From positions 1 to 62,751 of the forward strand of contig JAILHH010000002.1 of NCBI GenBank assembly GCA_024695935.1: a DNA stretch of 62,751 bases, read 5' to 3'. Every line of letters begins with the position of its first letter. Position 1 is the stretch's first letter. Below are positions 53,634 to 60,765 of the stretch, in pieces. This stretch comes from Acetatifactor sp. (GTDB lineage Bacteria > Bacillota > Clostridia > Lachnospirales > Lachnospiraceae). The notes under the pieces were generated by a model. That model searched no databases. It saw nothing but the letters and a program-made list of their open reading frames with translations, and had not been told where the DNA came from. Position numbers and translations under genes: made by a program.

Positions 53634-54449
53634 TCACACCAATCGTTTATATATATCCAGCATGCTCTCTATTTGATACTTTAGAAGCCATGCTGCATTA
53701 TTGAACTCAGTAGTGGCCTTAACCGCATCCAAAAGTCTGGGATAATACTCGTCAGTCTCTTTTATCATGCGATAGATCCTATCTCTGCTCAATCCCCAGG
53801 ACATTGTGGTAAGATTGTTACAGCGATCTATACACTTTATAAGTGAAGCTGCGGGATTTGCCGCTATGCTGTCATAATAGGCTTTCATGACCGTCGCCCT
53901 GTTTTCATCCGTAGTCTTTTCGTGTGTTAGCAGCTGAACCAGAATTTTTGTTTCCTCGTTTACCGGAAGGTCTTCAAGCGTCTTTCCACAGTCTTCCACT
54001 ACATCATGAAGCAGACACGCCGCTATTATTTCATCCTTTAGAATTCCCATCGACAGTGCATGGCAAGCCAAATTTAACGGATGGTATATGTAAGGAGTGG
54101 ATGAACGTTTACGTTTTTGCCCCTCATGTGCATCTACCGCAAAATCTACCGCTTTAAGCGTATTCGATAATTTAAAGTTTCTCGCTGTGGTTTTAACATA
54201 TGTTTTCATATGTTCCCAGTTATAAATAGTTTCCTTTGTCTTGAACGGATTATGTTTTTCTTCGACAATAGCTGAGATTGATACGTCCAGGATTTCAGCC
54301 AACTTTATAAGTTTGTCAGTATCCGGCTTGTACTCGTCTCTTTCCCAAGAAGAAACCGCCTGAAAAGAAATACCAATTCTTTCCGCAATTTGCTCTTGTG
54401 TTAAATTCCTCTCTTCACGAAGAGTTCTTATATTGTTCCCTATACTCAT
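53634..54449 (-). CDS. XRE regulator fused to SpoT-like HD hydrolase domain
   Basis: A 271-residue fusion. Residues 1-65 are an XRE helix-turn-helix (NIRTLREERNLTQEQIAERI; SFQAVSSWERDEYKPDTDKL). Residues about 90-260 are an HD hydrolase of the RelA/SpoT hydrolase type: YIYHPLNLACHAL, AACLLHDVVEDCGKT and IKCIDRCNNLTTMSWGLS supply the His, HD and Asp metal ligands. The protein could couple (p)ppGpp or a related nucleotide to gene control. No synthetase motif is present. A target is not evident. Confidence 0.85.
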   Translation of the reverse strand: MSIGNNIRTLREERNLTQEQIAERIGISFQAVSSWERDEYKPDTDKLIKLAEILDVSISAIVEEKHNPFKTKETIYNWEHMKTYVKTTARNFKLSNTLKAVDFAVDAHEGQKRKRSSTPYIYHPLNLACHALSMGILKDEIIAACLLHDVVEDCGKTLEDLPVNEETKILVQLLTHEKTTDENRATVMKAYYDSIAANPAASLIKCIDRCNNLTTMSWGLSRDRIYRMIKETDEYYPRLLDAVKATTEFNNAAWLLKYQIESMLDIYKRLV

Positions 54450-54567
54450 AGATTCCTCCCTTGCCGACCTTGTTTACAACATAATCATAACTGTATTATC
54501 AAAGATATAGTAGCAAGCAGAGATTTATCTTTCAAGGAGGATTTCAAGTTTAACTTGAGTCGATTTT

Positions 54568-55003
54568 GGTTTCATTTTTTATTTCAGCCTATGCTGTTGA
54601 GCACCTGACATGTGAGAATTCTTATTTTACTGTAAACATGGGGATACCTATGAAAATTACAGTATTTTGAGTTCTGAAACATCTAGGAAAAAACCAGGTT
54701 TACTGTAATAATGGACATACCCGCAAAAATTACAGTATTTTAGGTTCTGAAAACCTCCGAAATGAAGCCTGCTTTACTGTAATAATTGGCATACCTGCGA
54801 AAATTACAGTATTAGGGGTTCTGAAAACCTCCGAAATAAGGCTTGTTCTACTGTAAAAACGGTCATACCTACGAAAATTACAGTATTTGGGGTTCTGAAG
54901 ACCTCCGAAATAAGCTCAACTTTACTGTAAAAATTAGCACACCAGCTAAAATTACAGTATTTCACTCTGAAGCCTCTAAAGCCACCATATAAAACTTCCC
55001 CTC
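54568..55003. repeat. ~435-bp direct repeat, copy 1, carrying a TACTGTAA array
   Basis: It contains five TACTGTAA/TTACAGTA units starting at 54628, 54701, 54775, 54849 and 54923 (spacing 73, 74, 74, 74). Linkers hold a second small stem, AGGTT-ctgaa-AACCT. Inner loops also pair: GG..CC in four units, TAGC..GCTA in the fifth. Nearly identical to 56842-57274 in the same orientation, so it frames the DUF4143 ATPase gene. No gene lies in 54450-55237. Confidence 0.88.
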
Positions 55004-55030
55004 AATAGTTGTACATAAACGGTTAAACAT

Positions 55031-55129
55031 ACAAAAGGTGAAGGTTTTTCCAATGGCCTAATTAACATATAACGGATATAGCTAAATCAAGAGTTTCGAT
55101 CCCAACAAAAGGTGAGAATTTTTCCAATA
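55031..55129. repeat. Imperfect 25-bp direct repeat at 74-base spacing
   Basis: ACAAAAGGTGAaggTTTTTCCAATg (55031-55055) and ACAAAAGGTGAgaaTTTTTCCAATa (55105-55129) start exactly 74 bases apart, the period of the adjacent TACTGTAA array, although the sequence is unrelated. Confidence 0.65.
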
Positions 55130-55237
55130 GAAAAAAGCGTTGCATCAGCATGTAGACGTATCAGGAACGTCTTATATGTAACTAGGGCTTTTAGTCCTGT
55201 AAGAAATTTTAAGTCTATGGGACGGGTTATTTTTGCT

Positions 55238-56581
55238 CTAATACAGTGGTGCAATCAAATCATCCAAGCCGATTGTTTTCTGCTTACATAGTTCACCGGT
55301 CATGTAGATTGGAAGGTATGTGATTATGTCGTTTTTTTCGAGATTATTAATCGACAATACATATGCTTTGTTAAGTTTCTTGTTTTCTATCAGGTGATTA
55401 AGTGCTGCGTGCCTTTTATAGTCTTTTCCGGATTTGACTTCCACCGGAAGCACCTTTCCATCTTTTTCTATTACAAAATCGACTTCACCGATTGCCTGCT
55501 TTTTAAAGTAATACGGTGAAAGTCCTGCTGCATAAATTTCTTCTGCTACATAATTTTCAAACAAAGCTCCGCAATTTATCTCTTTCTCGGGATTCATCTC
55601 CAAAAGTTCTTTTCTAACATAATCAGGGTAGCATCCCGTAAGCAGTCCGACGTCGCTTAAAAACAGTTTAAAAACATTGGTTTCTTTGGACATTTGAAGT
55701 GGACTCTTTACATCGTCCACAATATATGTTGGTATTGCAACCGCCGCATCTTTGAGCCACAAAAAGCTTTCTTCGTACCTGTCAAATTTTAGTTCCTTAT
55801 TAAGCATAGTAAAGGAAAATCTACGATTTTGCTTGTTTAGTTGAGCCGGAATGTTGTCATAAACAGACACAACCTTAAGTTTCCTGTTTTCCTGTTCGTA
55901 TCTCGTGAAATCTGCTTTGTACTGATTCACAATATTAATCTGTTCTTCGCAAATCCTACTCAAGCTGTGAGAGTCGCTGTAAACATTTACCACTGCCGGC
56001 ATGCCACCGATTACCAGGTAATAATAGAAGGTCTGCATAAGTTTGTCGTTTACAATCGAGTCCACAGGCTTCTCTTGTAAAAAGCATTCTTTCATGTGTG
56101 CTATATAACTTTCTTTCACACCAACGGCAAAGGCAAATTCCTCAAAATCAAGTGGGAACATTTGGAAGGACTCCATATATCCTACAGGAATTGATTGAAT
56201 CCCTTTAAGCTCCACGCCCAGGTTTGAACCACTTAATATGTATCGGTATTTTCCTTCATCTACCAGGAATTTAATCTTTGTAATAATCTCCGGATACATC
56301 TGTATTTCATCCAGAAAAACTACAGATTCACCCTCTTTAAGCGGCATTTGTGAATGTAATGCAAGCAATGCGGATATATCCGATGCATTATCGATTTCTT
56401 TGAGTTTGCTAAGTATATCGGTTCGCTCTATAAGATTGTATTCGCAGAAAGAGACGCCCTTTCGTTTGAGCATTTCTCTTATCAAATATGTTTTTCCGAC
56501 CTGTCTGGCACCATATATTAAAAGGGCTTTCTTATTATTCTCAATCCATTCTTCAATTCTTGATTCACATTTTCTATACAT
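55238..56581 (-). CDS. AAA+ ATPase with DUF4143 C-terminal domain
   Basis: A 447-residue P-loop ATPase. Walker A IYGARQVGKTYLIREML (about 22-38), Walker B VVFLDEIQMYPEII, sensor LSGSNLGVEL. The C-terminal DUF4143 part holds the nuclease-like motif GEVDFVIEKDGKVLPVEVKS. Members are abundant in gut bacteria, often in variable regions; function is unsettled. The gene is bracketed by ~435-bp direct repeats and preceded by a CATATG repeat cluster, so it behaves like an acquired unit. Confidence 0.92.
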   Translation of the reverse strand: MYRKCESRIEEWIENNKKALLIYGARQVGKTYLIREMLKRKGVSFCEYNLIERTDILSKLKEIDNASDISALLALHSQMPLKEGESVVFLDEIQMYPEIITKIKFLVDEGKYRYILSGSNLGVELKGIQSIPVGYMESFQMFPLDFEEFAFAVGVKESYIAHMKECFLQEKPVDSIVNDKLMQTFYYYLVIGGMPAVVNVYSDSHSLSRICEEQINIVNQYKADFTRYEQENRKLKVVSVYDNIPAQLNKQNRRFSFTMLNKELKFDRYEESFLWLKDAAVAIPTYIVDDVKSPLQMSKETNVFKLFLSDVGLLTGCYPDYVRKELLEMNPEKEINCGALFENYVAEEIYAAGLSPYYFKKQAIGEVDFVIEKDGKVLPVEVKSGKDYKRHAALNHLIENKKLNKAYVLSINNLEKNDIITYLPIYMTGELCKQKTIGLDDLIAPLY

Positions 56582-56619
56582 TTTTAATCCTCAATACTTG
56601 ATAAAAAAATTGCTTGCCA

Positions 56620-56685
56620 CATATGGTTTTCATATGGTCATATGGTTTTCATATGTTCATATGGTTTTCATATGGTTTTCATTAA
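56620..56685. repeat. CATATG cluster upstream of the ATPase, possible operator array
   Basis: Six CATATG palindromes start at 56620, 56631, 56639, 56650, 56658 and 56669, spaced 11, 8, 11, 8, 11. The unit is a 19-base repeat, CATATGGTTTTCATATGnT, present three times. It lies 39 bases ahead of the ATPase ATG. Confidence 0.75.
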
Positions 56686-56723
56686 CATTATAAACATATT
56701 TCGATGAAAATATCAATGTGATT

Positions 56724-56760
56724 ATTTAAATTTCGGGGCAAAATGCCCCGAAATTTAAAT
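56724..56760. terminator. Perfect 17-bp-stem hairpin, terminator-like
   Basis: ATTTAAATTTCGGGGCA (56724-56740) pairs perfectly with TGCCCCGAAATTTAAAT (56744-56760) around AAA. It is followed at once by a second hairpin with the same GGGGCA core. Confidence 0.75.
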
Positions 56761-56789
56761 AAAAAACGGGGCATTTTGCCCCGTTTTTT
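56761..56789. terminator. Bidirectional terminator hairpin
   Basis: AAAAAACGGGGCA (56761-56773) pairs with TGCCCCGTTTTTT (56777-56789) around TTT. A classic intrinsic terminator on either strand. It isolates the ATPase promoter region from the array to the right. Confidence 0.9.
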
Positions 56790-56841
56790 ATTTTATGTCA
56801 TTTTCACCCCAGCCAGGTCCCAGCCAGGACCACAGCCACCC

Positions 56842-57274
56842 GGTTCATTTTTTAATTCAGCAGTGCTGTTTAGCACCTGACATGTGAGAATTCTTTTTTT
56901 ACTGTAAAACTGGGGATACCTATGAAAATTACAGTATTTTGAGTTCTGAAACATCTAGGAAAAAACCAGGTTTACTGTAATAATGGACATACCCGCAAAA
57001 ATTACAGTATTTTAGGTTCTGAAAACCTCCGAAATAAGGCCTGCTTTACTGTAATAATTGGCATACCTGCGAAAATTACAGTATTAGGGGTTCTGAAAAC
57101 CTCCGAAATAAGGCCTGTTCTACTGTAAAAACGGTCATACCTACGAAAATTACAGTATTTGGGGTTCTGTAGACCTCTAAAATAAGTTCAACTTTACTGT
57201 AAAAATTAGCACACCAGCGGAAATTACAGTATTTCACTCTGAAGCCTCTAAAGCCTCCATATAGAACTTTCCCT
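56842..57274. repeat. ~435-bp direct repeat, copy 2, carrying a TACTGTAA array
   Basis: Same order of five TACTGTAA/TTACAGTA units and flanks (GCACCTGACATGTGAGAATT at its left) as 54568-55003, with scattered substitutions. It ends at the stop codon of the endonuclease gene. Confidence 0.88.
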
Positions 57275-58047
57275 CACTCTGTTGCTTCCCAGCTTTCCCC
57301 GGTAAGATAATCAATCTCTATCCCGGGCTGAACATTGTACACGTAAACGTTAAAACAGATGCTCTTGCCATGGTCAGCCAGCGAATAGGCTTCCATATGT
57401 ACTCCCCTGGCGACCAGTTCTTTGCCAACGTAACAGGGTGTCACTCGGTAAAGAACATTTCCATCATGGTCATCAAGATACCGCGCTACCATGTTTTCAA
57501 AGGGCAACATTCCGGTGTGGTTCATGTATCGGGTACCCGTGATCAGATTCTGTCTGTTGTCATTCTCGCCGGCCAAAGAAAAAGCGATCAAATGGCTCCT
57601 GTTGTAGAGATAAATATCCTCGATCAAAGCCGGATATTTGACCGTATGCCATCCGGCAGGCCTGATGTGTCCGATGTTACCGCGAGGCTCCGTGGGCATC
57701 AGTTCCCTGCCAAGACATGCCGTCGCAACACCGCACCGTCCCAGCCTATCAAGGTCACTGTAGTACTCAAAGACCGGATTCAACTTATCTCCGTCGGTAA
57801 ACATGGGCTCGTTTCCGTTTAACTCCACATAGGGTTCTCCGATGTATTCCGGAACCGTGGAAAGATCCAGAGTTTCAAAATCAAGCAGATATGTGTATGG
57901 ATTCTCCCTTGCCTGATGAAAAGAAAACAGCCCACAACCCCAGCACGCGCCTGCCACGGCAAGCACTATGGCGAGGACTGTGATGCTTATCAGGATAGAT
58001 TTGTTAAGTTTCTTTTTTCGAATACTGTTCACACGTTTTTGCTTCAT
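57274..58047 (-). CDS. Membrane-anchored DNA/RNA non-specific endonuclease
   Basis: A 257-residue nuclease of the NUC1/EndA kind. The N-terminal helix ILISITVLAIVLAVAGACWG anchors it or is cleaved. The catalytic region GNIGHIRPAGWHTVKYP leads to YNRSHLIAFSLAGENDNRQN, where the conserved His and Asn bind metal and water, then LITGTRYMNHTGMLPFENMV. Such surface nucleases digest environmental DNA for nutrition or uptake. Its stop abuts the right ~435-bp repeat. Confidence 0.9.
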   Translation of the reverse strand: MKQKRVNSIRKKKLNKSILISITVLAIVLAVAGACWGCGLFSFHQARENPYTYLLDFETLDLSTVPEYIGEPYVELNGNEPMFTDGDKLNPVFEYYSDLDRLGRCGVATACLGRELMPTEPRGNIGHIRPAGWHTVKYPALIEDIYLYNRSHLIAFSLAGENDNRQNLITGTRYMNHTGMLPFENMVARYLDDHDGNVLYRVTPCYVGKELVARGVHMEAYSLADHGKSICFNVYVYNVQPGIEIDYLTGESWEATE

Positions 58048-58065
58048 ATATATTTCAAGCCATCA

Positions 58066-58512
58066 TTATTTCTTTCCATATTTCAGTTGATGTTCCAAGT
58101 CCTCAATTCGTATCATGGCTTCAACATATGCTTCGCGTAATTGACCGGGAGTCATATTCTTTGCCCAGCTCATGATATTACGATAACGCTTTGCATGTCG
58201 TTCTTCCTCTTCGGAAGCATACGGTGTCACATCTGTCTTGAAACGCTTTTCCTCTTTGGGATTCGCAGCAATATAAACGGCTACTATATGCTTGCAGATT
58301 ATCTTCTTCCCGTTAGCCAGCGGACAATTGCAAGCGGACTTCCTGGGATGCACAGAATCTACATGAACGGTATAATTCTCAACTCCACTTCCTTGAACGA
58401 TTCCGTCAATGATTCCATCCTCCGTCTGGTCCCATGAAAGTACATTATGGCTATTATAGTATTCAATTCCGCGCCAAACAGATTTACTGCTGGCTATTTC
58501 AAGAAGTCCCAT
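58066..58512 (-). CDS. SWIM zinc-finger protein
   Basis: A 148-residue protein. The SWIM motif is CNCPLANGKKIICKH (CxCx9CxH) in the middle, preceded by GIEYYNSHNVLSWDQ and followed by a helical C-terminus. SWIM fingers bind nucleic acid or protein; the role here is unknown. The ATG at 58510-58512 has AAAGGA 7 bases upstream; one 6 bases earlier does not. It is 18 bases upstream of the endonuclease gene. Confidence 0.85.
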   Translation of the reverse strand: MGLLEIASSKSVWRGIEYYNSHNVLSWDQTEDGIIDGIVQGSGVENYTVHVDSVHPRKSACNCPLANGKKIICKHIVAVYIAANPKEEKRFKTDVTPYASEEEERHAKRYRNIMSWAKNMTPGQLREAYVEAMIRIEDLEHQLKYGKK

Positions 58513-58612
58513 AAGCAATCCTTTTTATCATAATAGATTTGATAACAATTCCATAAAGTGATACTTTTCTCCGTTACCTGTCTTATTCCCTCTTTATGAA
58601 ACGTGTTACCAT

Positions 58613-60136
58613 CTATCTTAGTATTTTTCTTACCAATGCTACTGAAAAATAAGACATTAAAAATACCCCAAGAAAACCTTCTAAAGCGCAAAGTACTGCT
58701 GTCAAACCGTTCTGTGCCGATAAATCACCATATCCGATTGTAAAAAATGTAATGGCACTATAGTATAATCCAGACCACCAATGTATTTTATCTATGCTAG
58801 CAGAAATCTCAGCGCACGGGAGCCAAGAATATAAGCCGCCAAAAAAGATAACAGACAATATCATTGTCAAAAAAACGCTAAATGGGTCTGTTCCATATTT
58901 GCCGATACGCTCAAGGATCTTTAAAATAGGATATTTAATTCTATTTTTAGCCTTTTTTCCAATGCCACTAACGCCTTTTTGGAATTTAAGAAGATTAGTG
59001 TCAATCCTTTTAAATTCTACGTATGCTTCATCTTCCCAATCATATCTGCCTTGATTATGGAAGTTTTCTTTTAACATTACGTACTCATCGGCTTTTAATT
59101 CATCAAGATTATCTAGCTCAGAAAATCTCTCCAATACAAAAGGCTTATCTTTTATATCATTAAGAAAACTGAAATCAAATCTCTTAACAGCATCTTTTAT
59201 TCTACCCCAATTTATATTAAGTGTACCTACATTTGAATGATTAAAAAGAGCTATGGATTTTTGTTCATCGGAATAATCTGCTGATGCATTTATGGATAAA
59301 ACACTACTATTTGTACAACCATCAAAAAATAGATGCTTAATATGAGTAATATCTATGGATGCATGTGAGAGAAAATAGCATGATAAAATACATAAATTGG
59401 TCTCAATGCATGAAGCCGGTTCTAAGAAAAGCCTTCCTTTTATAACAACGTTATCTAATAGAATTAAACTCCTTCCAAACGAAACACCAGAAAAAATCAC
59501 ATCGCCGTTGCCAAACTGAACATTAGAAAAGTCCACTTTGCCGTCACCAAACTGTGCACCGAAGAAGAACACATCGCTGTCACCAAACTCTGCACCAAAG
59601 AAGAACACATCGTTGTCACCAAACTCTGCACCTATGAAGTCCACAAAGCCGCCAAACTTTGTCAGTGTGAAGTCCACATTACTGTTGCTAAACTGTGCCT
59701 GTGTGAAGTAAACAGCACCGCCAAACTGTGCACCTATGAAATCCACGTTGTTGACGCCAAACTGTGCCTGAGTGAAGTATACATTACCATCCCAAAACTG
59801 AGCATTAGAAAAGTCCACATAACCGTTTCCAAACTGAGCATAGGTGAAGTCCACATCTCCGCCGAAAAAAGCCTTTCTTGCACAGAAATTGTTGAGGGGC
59901 TTCTTTTTATTATAATTGTCTTCCTCAGCTTCTCGGCTGGAATTATATCCGCATACTTTCCAATAACAGAAATCTTTAATATAACAATTTTCTAAGACGA
60001 TATCTTCGCCTTTGTCCACCATAGATTTGATGTCATTGTTGGTTACTACTTTAAATTCTCTTATTTGATTAAAGACCTTAATAGATACAGCCTTATCGTT
60101 TTGCTCAATGATCTCGTATTGTTTCACATTCCCCAT
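58613..60136 (-). CDS. Pentapeptide-like repeat protein fused to two-helix potassium channel
   Basis: A 507-residue protein. Residues about 90-225 hold eleven or so 11-12-residue repeats (VDFxxAQFGxG type: FGNGYVDFSNAQ, FGDSDVFFFGAQ), a beta-solenoid like pentapeptide repeats. A mixed region follows. Residues about 410-505 are an Ion_trans_2 pore: helix SVFLTMILSVIFFGGLYSWL, selectivity filter TFFTIGYGDLS, then a second helix. The filter TIGYGD predicts K+ selectivity. The repeat domain may sense or bind something. The repeats are also visible in the DNA (59490-59870). Confidence 0.88.
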   Translation of the reverse strand: MGNVKQYEIIEQNDKAVSIKVFNQIREFKVVTNNDIKSMVDKGEDIVLENCYIKDFCYWKVCGYNSSREAEEDNYNKKKPLNNFCARKAFFGGDVDFTYAQFGNGYVDFSNAQFWDGNVYFTQAQFGVNNVDFIGAQFGGAVYFTQAQFSNSNVDFTLTKFGGFVDFIGAEFGDNDVFFFGAEFGDSDVFFFGAQFGDGKVDFSNVQFGNGDVIFSGVSFGRSLILLDNVVIKGRLFLEPASCIETNLCILSCYFLSHASIDITHIKHLFFDGCTNSSVLSINASADYSDEQKSIALFNHSNVGTLNINWGRIKDAVKRFDFSFLNDIKDKPFVLERFSELDNLDELKADEYVMLKENFHNQGRYDWEDEAYVEFKRIDTNLLKFQKGVSGIGKKAKNRIKYPILKILERIGKYGTDPFSVFLTMILSVIFFGGLYSWLPCAEISASIDKIHWWSGLYYSAITFFTIGYGDLSAQNGLTAVLCALEGFLGVFLMSYFSVALVRKILR

Positions 60137-60166
60137 AACTTACTCTGCCGTTATTCTTACTTTATA

Positions 60167-60367
60167 TTATTTCTGAAAAACCATCGTAAATACAGTCCTG
60201 TCGCCGCCACCGAATCCTGTATTTCCGGCGACTGACGTTGTCATGGTGGTTAACGCCCAGCCATCAGCTGCCATCTTATTCAAAGCATCATCAAGCTCTG
60301 ATAAATTCTTTGCGTCATGACCAATAAGTTTTTCTTTTAATACTACCTGTAAAGTTTTGTACTGCAT
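60167..60367 (-). CDS. DUF4177-like small protein
   Basis: A 66-residue protein: MQYKTLQVVLKEKLIGHDAK, LNKMAADGWALTTMTTSVAG, TVFTMVFQK. The 'dGWxL' and terminal beta strand fit the DUF4177 family of unknown function. GGAGGG precedes the ATG. It lies 30 bases upstream of the next gene and may share its transcript. Confidence 0.75.
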   Translation of the reverse strand: MQYKTLQVVLKEKLIGHDAKNLSELDDALNKMAADGWALTTMTTSVAGNTGFGGGDRTVFTMVFQK

Positions 60368-60439
60368 ATAACTCCCTCCTGATTTTCTATTCTATGCAAC
60401 AAATTCTACATCGTTTAAAGTACTGAATATTGATTTTCA

Positions 60440-60760
60440 TCACAATCTGTCATATTTATCTGCCTTGCCCTTTGCTTTCTCCACGGGGTACTTAGCTTCA
60501 TTCTGATCCATCTTTTTATTCACTATCTCATCTGGATCCAGTTCAAGCTTATCAGCCAGATTCTGACAATATACCATCACGTCTGCCAGTTCCTCTTTCA
60601 CATGCTCCATATCAAATTTCTCATTATCCCACTGAAAGCACTCCAAAAGTTCAGCTGCTTCGATGACTATGGATTTTGCAAGATTCACCGGGGTGTGAAA
60701 CTGATCCCAGTCTCTGTCCTCGGTAAATTTTCTGATTCTATCGATTGTCTCCTGTTTCAT
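60440..60760 (-). CDS. Nucleotide pyrophosphohydrolase, MazG-like
   Basis: A 106-residue all-helical NTP pyrophosphatase of the RS21-C6/DCTPP1 branch: WDQFHTPVNLAKSIVIEAAE, LLECFQWDN, EELADVMVYCQNLADKLELD (ExxE...ExxD metal ligands) and KYPVEKAKGKADKYD. It removes non-canonical or excess dNTPs. The ATG at 60758-60760 has GGAG 8 bases upstream; a GTG 9 bases earlier overlaps the upstream gene. Confidence 0.9.
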   Translation of the reverse strand: MKQETIDRIRKFTEDRDWDQFHTPVNLAKSIVIEAAELLECFQWDNEKFDMEHVKEELADVMVYCQNLADKLELDPDEIVNKKMDQNEAKYPVEKAKGKADKYDRL

Positions 60761-60765
60761 AAAAC

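Noticed and set aside
58494-58691. 65-codon minus-strand frame between the SWIM and channel genes
   Set aside because: It overlaps both neighbours in another frame, lacks a ribosome site and resembles no family.
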